Source: JBGTFE01 sp049799955 (GTDB lineage: Bacteria > Acidobacteriota > Blastocatellia > Pyrinomonadales > Pyrinomonadaceae). From it: DNA of 64,000 nucleotides. Made by a program: the position numbers and the translations under genes. A model generated the notes under the pieces. The model was not told where the DNA came from. It saw nothing but the letters and a program-made list of their open reading frames with translations, and did not search any database. This document shows, in pieces, positions 61,676 to 64,000 of this stretch (within the stretch, counting starts at the first letter, position 1; each line of letters opens with the position of its first letter). Location of the stretch: positions 1 through 64,000 of the forward strand of contig JBARIW010000098.1 in NCBI GenBank assembly GCA_049799955.1, written 5' to 3'.

Positions 61676-62620
61676 CTAATTTGTAGCGTGATATTTCACC
61701 ATTCGCCATTGATAATAGCCGGTCAAATCTTTTGAGTTGATATGACCGTAAGGCACGGAGCTAAAACGTTTTTCGCCGTCTTGTCCCGGAATCTGCGAGG
61801 TGTAGCGACCGTAAACGACATCGCCGTAGCCGATAACTTCGTCAACCGTCGACCAGATTGTGTAAACAAAACTTCCCTCGTAATGCGAGCCGGAATAATT
61901 TTCGTTATACAAAATATTCGACAATCCCCAGGGCGGCGAGCCTGCCGCGTAACCCGGATAAAGACCGTTCGTCGCGGCGCACGTCGGCGTCGAGCCGCCG
62001 GTTTGATAGCACGAAACCAAACCCCAATTTGCGCCGGAAATTCCGACAAAGGCATCGACGCTCGATGTCAGGGACGAGCCGAGATTATAGCTTCCGCCGT
62101 TTGCCGCGTCGTTTGCCGCGCCGCCCAGAACGGCTTTCCGAGCCAAAGTTACGCCCATCGAATGCGTAACGATGTCAACTTTCGTCGCACCCGTATAGGC
62201 TTTGACGGCTTGGATAAAGGCGCGAATTTTTTGCAGATTCGGCTTGGAGTGATATTGATAAGCCGACAGCGCGGGATTTGCGTCGCCCCATGTTGTCGCG
62301 TAAAGCTCCGATGTTTTATAACCCTGCGATAAAAAATAATTCAGGGAAGAGTTCCAACCGGTTAAAGCCGAGCTTTGACCGAGCGCGGAATCCGAATTCC
62401 CGTGAATAAAAATCACCGGCTGATTAACGACCGTATCGCCCGCATTTGCCTTTCCGCCGTAGCTGTTGCCGCTGTAATTAAAATTATAACCGCCGTAGCC
62501 GTTGGCGTTCAGCCAGTTCTGAAAATCAGACGTAAGCTGCGCCGAAGCCGTCAAAACAAAAACGAAAATCAATCCAAAAACCGAAAGCGCTTTTACAAAA
62601 ATCCTGCTTTTAAACATCAT
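61676..62620 (-). CDS. Secreted lipase (class 2 / EstA-like)
   Basis: 314 residues. Signal peptide about 1-27 (TASAQ). PVIFIHGNSDSA oxyanion region, nucleophile Ser in VTHSMGV, Asp in STVDEVIGYGD and terminal His in VPYGHINSKD. Fits the lipase class 2 family, which hydrolyses lipid esters outside the cell. The gap of about 84 bases to the receptor gene is small; the two may be co-transcribed. Confidence 0.85.
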   Translation of the reverse strand: MMFKSRIFVKALSVFGLIFVFVLTASAQLTSDFQNWLNANGYGGYNFNYSGNSYGGKANAGDTVVNQPVIFIHGNSDSALGQSSALTGWNSSLNYFLSQGYKTSELYATTWGDANPALSAYQYHSKPNLQKIRAFIQAVKAYTGATKVDIVTHSMGVTLARKAVLGGAANDAANGGSYNLGSSLTSSVDAFVGISGANWGLVSCYQTGGSTPTCAATNGLYPGYAAGSPPWGLSNILYNENYSGSHYEGSFVYTIWSTVDEVIGYGDVVYGRYTSQIPGQDGEKRFSSVPYGHINSKDLTGYYQWRMVKYHATN

Positions 62621-62704
62621 TCAATTCTCCTTTTTGAATAAAGAAAGAGGCTTTTAACTTTGCGGGCTAAAAGCTTCTTTTTCGAGTTTAGGCTTCCGCC
62701 GATT

Positions 62705-64000
62705 TTAGAAATTCAGCTTGAAGCTAAGTTGAATCACGCGCGGTCCGGTCGAAGCGCTTGTGATTTGACCGAAAGTTCCGAGCGCGATGTTGTTTACCGG
62801 GTTGGCATAATTTACCCAGTTAAACGCGTTGAAAAATTCGGCGCGCATCTCGGCGCGGAAACGCTCGTTTATCGGGATAAATTTTATCAGCGAAACATCC
62901 ACGTTTTTCTGTCCGGGTCCGGTCAGGAAATTACGCGGCGTGTTTCCAAACGGATGCGCCGGGTCGAACGTCGCGTTGTTGACAACGCCGATGCCCGTAT
63001 TTCCGGCAAGAATCGGTCTGGAAATAACAAATGCCGCCTGATTGAAATAAGCGCTCAGACGCGACCTTATTGGAACATCCGACGTAATTTGCCCGCCGAA
63101 AAGCGGATTGAAATTAGCGCGGCTGATGACGGCGTTGCCCGGATTGTCAACAATCGAAAACGGCAAGCCGCTTTGAACGACAGCGATTCCGGCTATTTCC
63201 CAGTTATTCAAAATCGCGTCCGCAATTTTCGAATCGAATTTGAATTTCGGCAAATCGTAAATGCCGCTGACGACGAGTCTTTGCTCCCGGTTAAAATCAG
63301 AGCGCCCGTAATTCGTTTTCCAGTCGAACTGGTCGCCCGGAACCTGCGTCAGCTCGTTAATCGCCGCGCCCGAATAATAATCGAACGATTTTCCGAATGT
63401 GTATGCGGCAGTCATCTGCAAGCCCTGCGAAAAGCGTCTGGTCAAAGTCATCTGAAGCGACCTGTATGTCGAGTTTGAAGACGTTTGAATCTGATGCACG
63501 CCGCCCGTTACGTTTTTATTCGCCGAAACAATCGTCGCTCCGGCAAGTCTTGGCGAAAAACTGTTCGTCGCCGGATTGTAAACCGGCTGATTTATATTAA
63601 TGGTTTGCAGCAGATGCGTGCCTTTGTTGCCGACAAAACCGACTTCCAAGACCGTGTTTTTGTAAAACTCCCACTGCGCGCCGAAATTAAATTGCTGAAT
63701 ATAAGGCGTTTCGAGATTCGGGTCGACGAAAACTCCGCTGACGGCGACGCCGACAAACGGTGCAAGCGGCGAAAGAACCGAAGGAATTGTCGCGACGGTC
63801 GGAAAAGTGGACGGCTGAGGAAGCGGAACAAACGGCGTATTAAATGTTTGCCCCGGAACAAGACCAGGCAAGCCGACGCCCAAAGCCAGATACGGAAAAT
63901 TAAAAAGCTGCGTATTGGCGTAACGCGTCGAGATGCGGTCATAATAAATTCCGTAACCGCCGCGAAGGACGAATTTGCCCGCATCATCTACGCGATAGGC
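62705..64000 (-). CDS. Oar-like TonB-dependent receptor, C-terminal part (runs off window)
   Basis: The frame is open to the window edge, so only the C-terminal about 430 residues are seen. FVLRGGYGIYYDRIS and the terminal VIQLSFKLNF, plus FNAFNWVNYANP, are typical of Oar-like receptors with a carboxypeptidase-regulatory N-domain, abundant in Acidobacteriota. An outer-membrane beta barrel, probably importing peptides or polysaccharide pieces. Confidence 0.88.
   Translation of the reverse strand, partial: AYRVDDAGKFVLRGGYGIYYDRISTRYANTQLFNFPYLALGVGLPGLVPGQTFNTPFVPLPQPSTFPTVATIPSVLSPLAPFVGVAVSGVFVDPNLETPYIQQFNFGAQWEFYKNTVLEVGFVGNKGTHLLQTININQPVYNPATNSFSPRLAGATIVSANKNVTGGVHQIQTSSNSTYRSLQMTLTRRFSQGLQMTAAYTFGKSFDYYSGAAINELTQVPGDQFDWKTNYGRSDFNREQRLVVSGIYDLPKFKFDSKIADAILNNWEIAGIAVVQSGLPFSIVDNPGNAVISRANFNPLFGGQITSDVPIRSRLSAYFNQAAFVISRPILAGNTGIGVVNNATFDPAHPFGNTPRNFLTGPGQKNVDVSLIKFIPINERFRAEMRAEFFNAFNWVNYANPVNNIALGTFGQITSASTGPRVIQLSFKLNF

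Noticed and set aside
1..64000. tRNA or rRNA genes
   Set aside because: No cloverleaf or rRNA-like stretch was recognised by eye; a tRNAscan run would be decisive.

Overview
The window looks like a chromosomal segment of a Gram-negative, Acidobacteriota-like bacterium. Blastocatellia/Pyrinomonadaceae type is my best guess, and it is an inference. The signs are an Oar-type TonB-dependent receptor, a propeller-type histidine kinase, a TPR-CHAT protein behind a sigma/anti-sigma pair, many secreted beta-rich proteins, and a complete oxidative kynurenine pathway. No rRNA, tRNA or CRISPR array was seen.

Left third (1-15 kb), an AT-rich accessory region. It holds a truncated HEPN-like gene, a coupled pair (nucleoside-deoxyribosyltransferase-like plus ATP-grasp/PEP-synthase-like), a membrane protein, a His-Me-nuclease-like protein, two small unrecognised gene cassettes, an ECF-like sigma factor, a decayed serine recombinase, and several repeats and long palindromes. 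It reads as a much-rearranged defence or mobile-element zone.

14-34 kb, mostly secreted proteins and signalling. A sigma/anti-sigma pair precedes an M4 metalloprotease with ChW repeats and a TPR plus TPR-CHAT pair. Then come a PKD/VCBS-type surface protein, a DyP peroxidase tail-to-tail with a cyclooxygenase-like heme enzyme, a hybrid-sensor/NarL two-component pair, and a putative RiPP-like precursor with an NHLP-type leader.

34.8-43.2 kb is the most notable system: a protein with a TIR domain and two more TIR-like segments, an nSTAND-type NTPase split by a frame change, a long TM/coiled-coil/TPR partner, and a patatin-like phospholipase with C-terminal membrane helices. It has the parts of an NLR-like immune or signalling operon (TIR, NTPase and lipase). 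Only 9 nt separate it from the kynurenine operon.

43.2-55.1 kb encodes kynurenine catabolism: AMS dehydrogenase, 2-aminomuconate deaminase, 3-hydroxyanthranilate dioxygenase, ACMS decarboxylase, kynureninase, kynurenine 3-monooxygenase and a cyclase-type formamidase. Between these sit AT-rich accessory genes: RusA-like, YaaC-like, nucleotidyltransferase plus coupled small protein, and a PD-(D/E)XK-like nuclease. Tryptophan dioxygenase is not in the window.

55-64 kb, minus strand: MFS transporter, MaoC hydratase, alpha/beta hydrolase, acyl-CoA ligase and a KAS III-like enzyme lacking two canonical residues, then a second hydrolase, a lipase and the C-terminal part of a TonB-dependent receptor. 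Four spacers here hold hairpins built from 7-bp units. One spacer is a 21-bp tandem array that can be read as a seven-residue-repeat protein interrupted by one stop codon.
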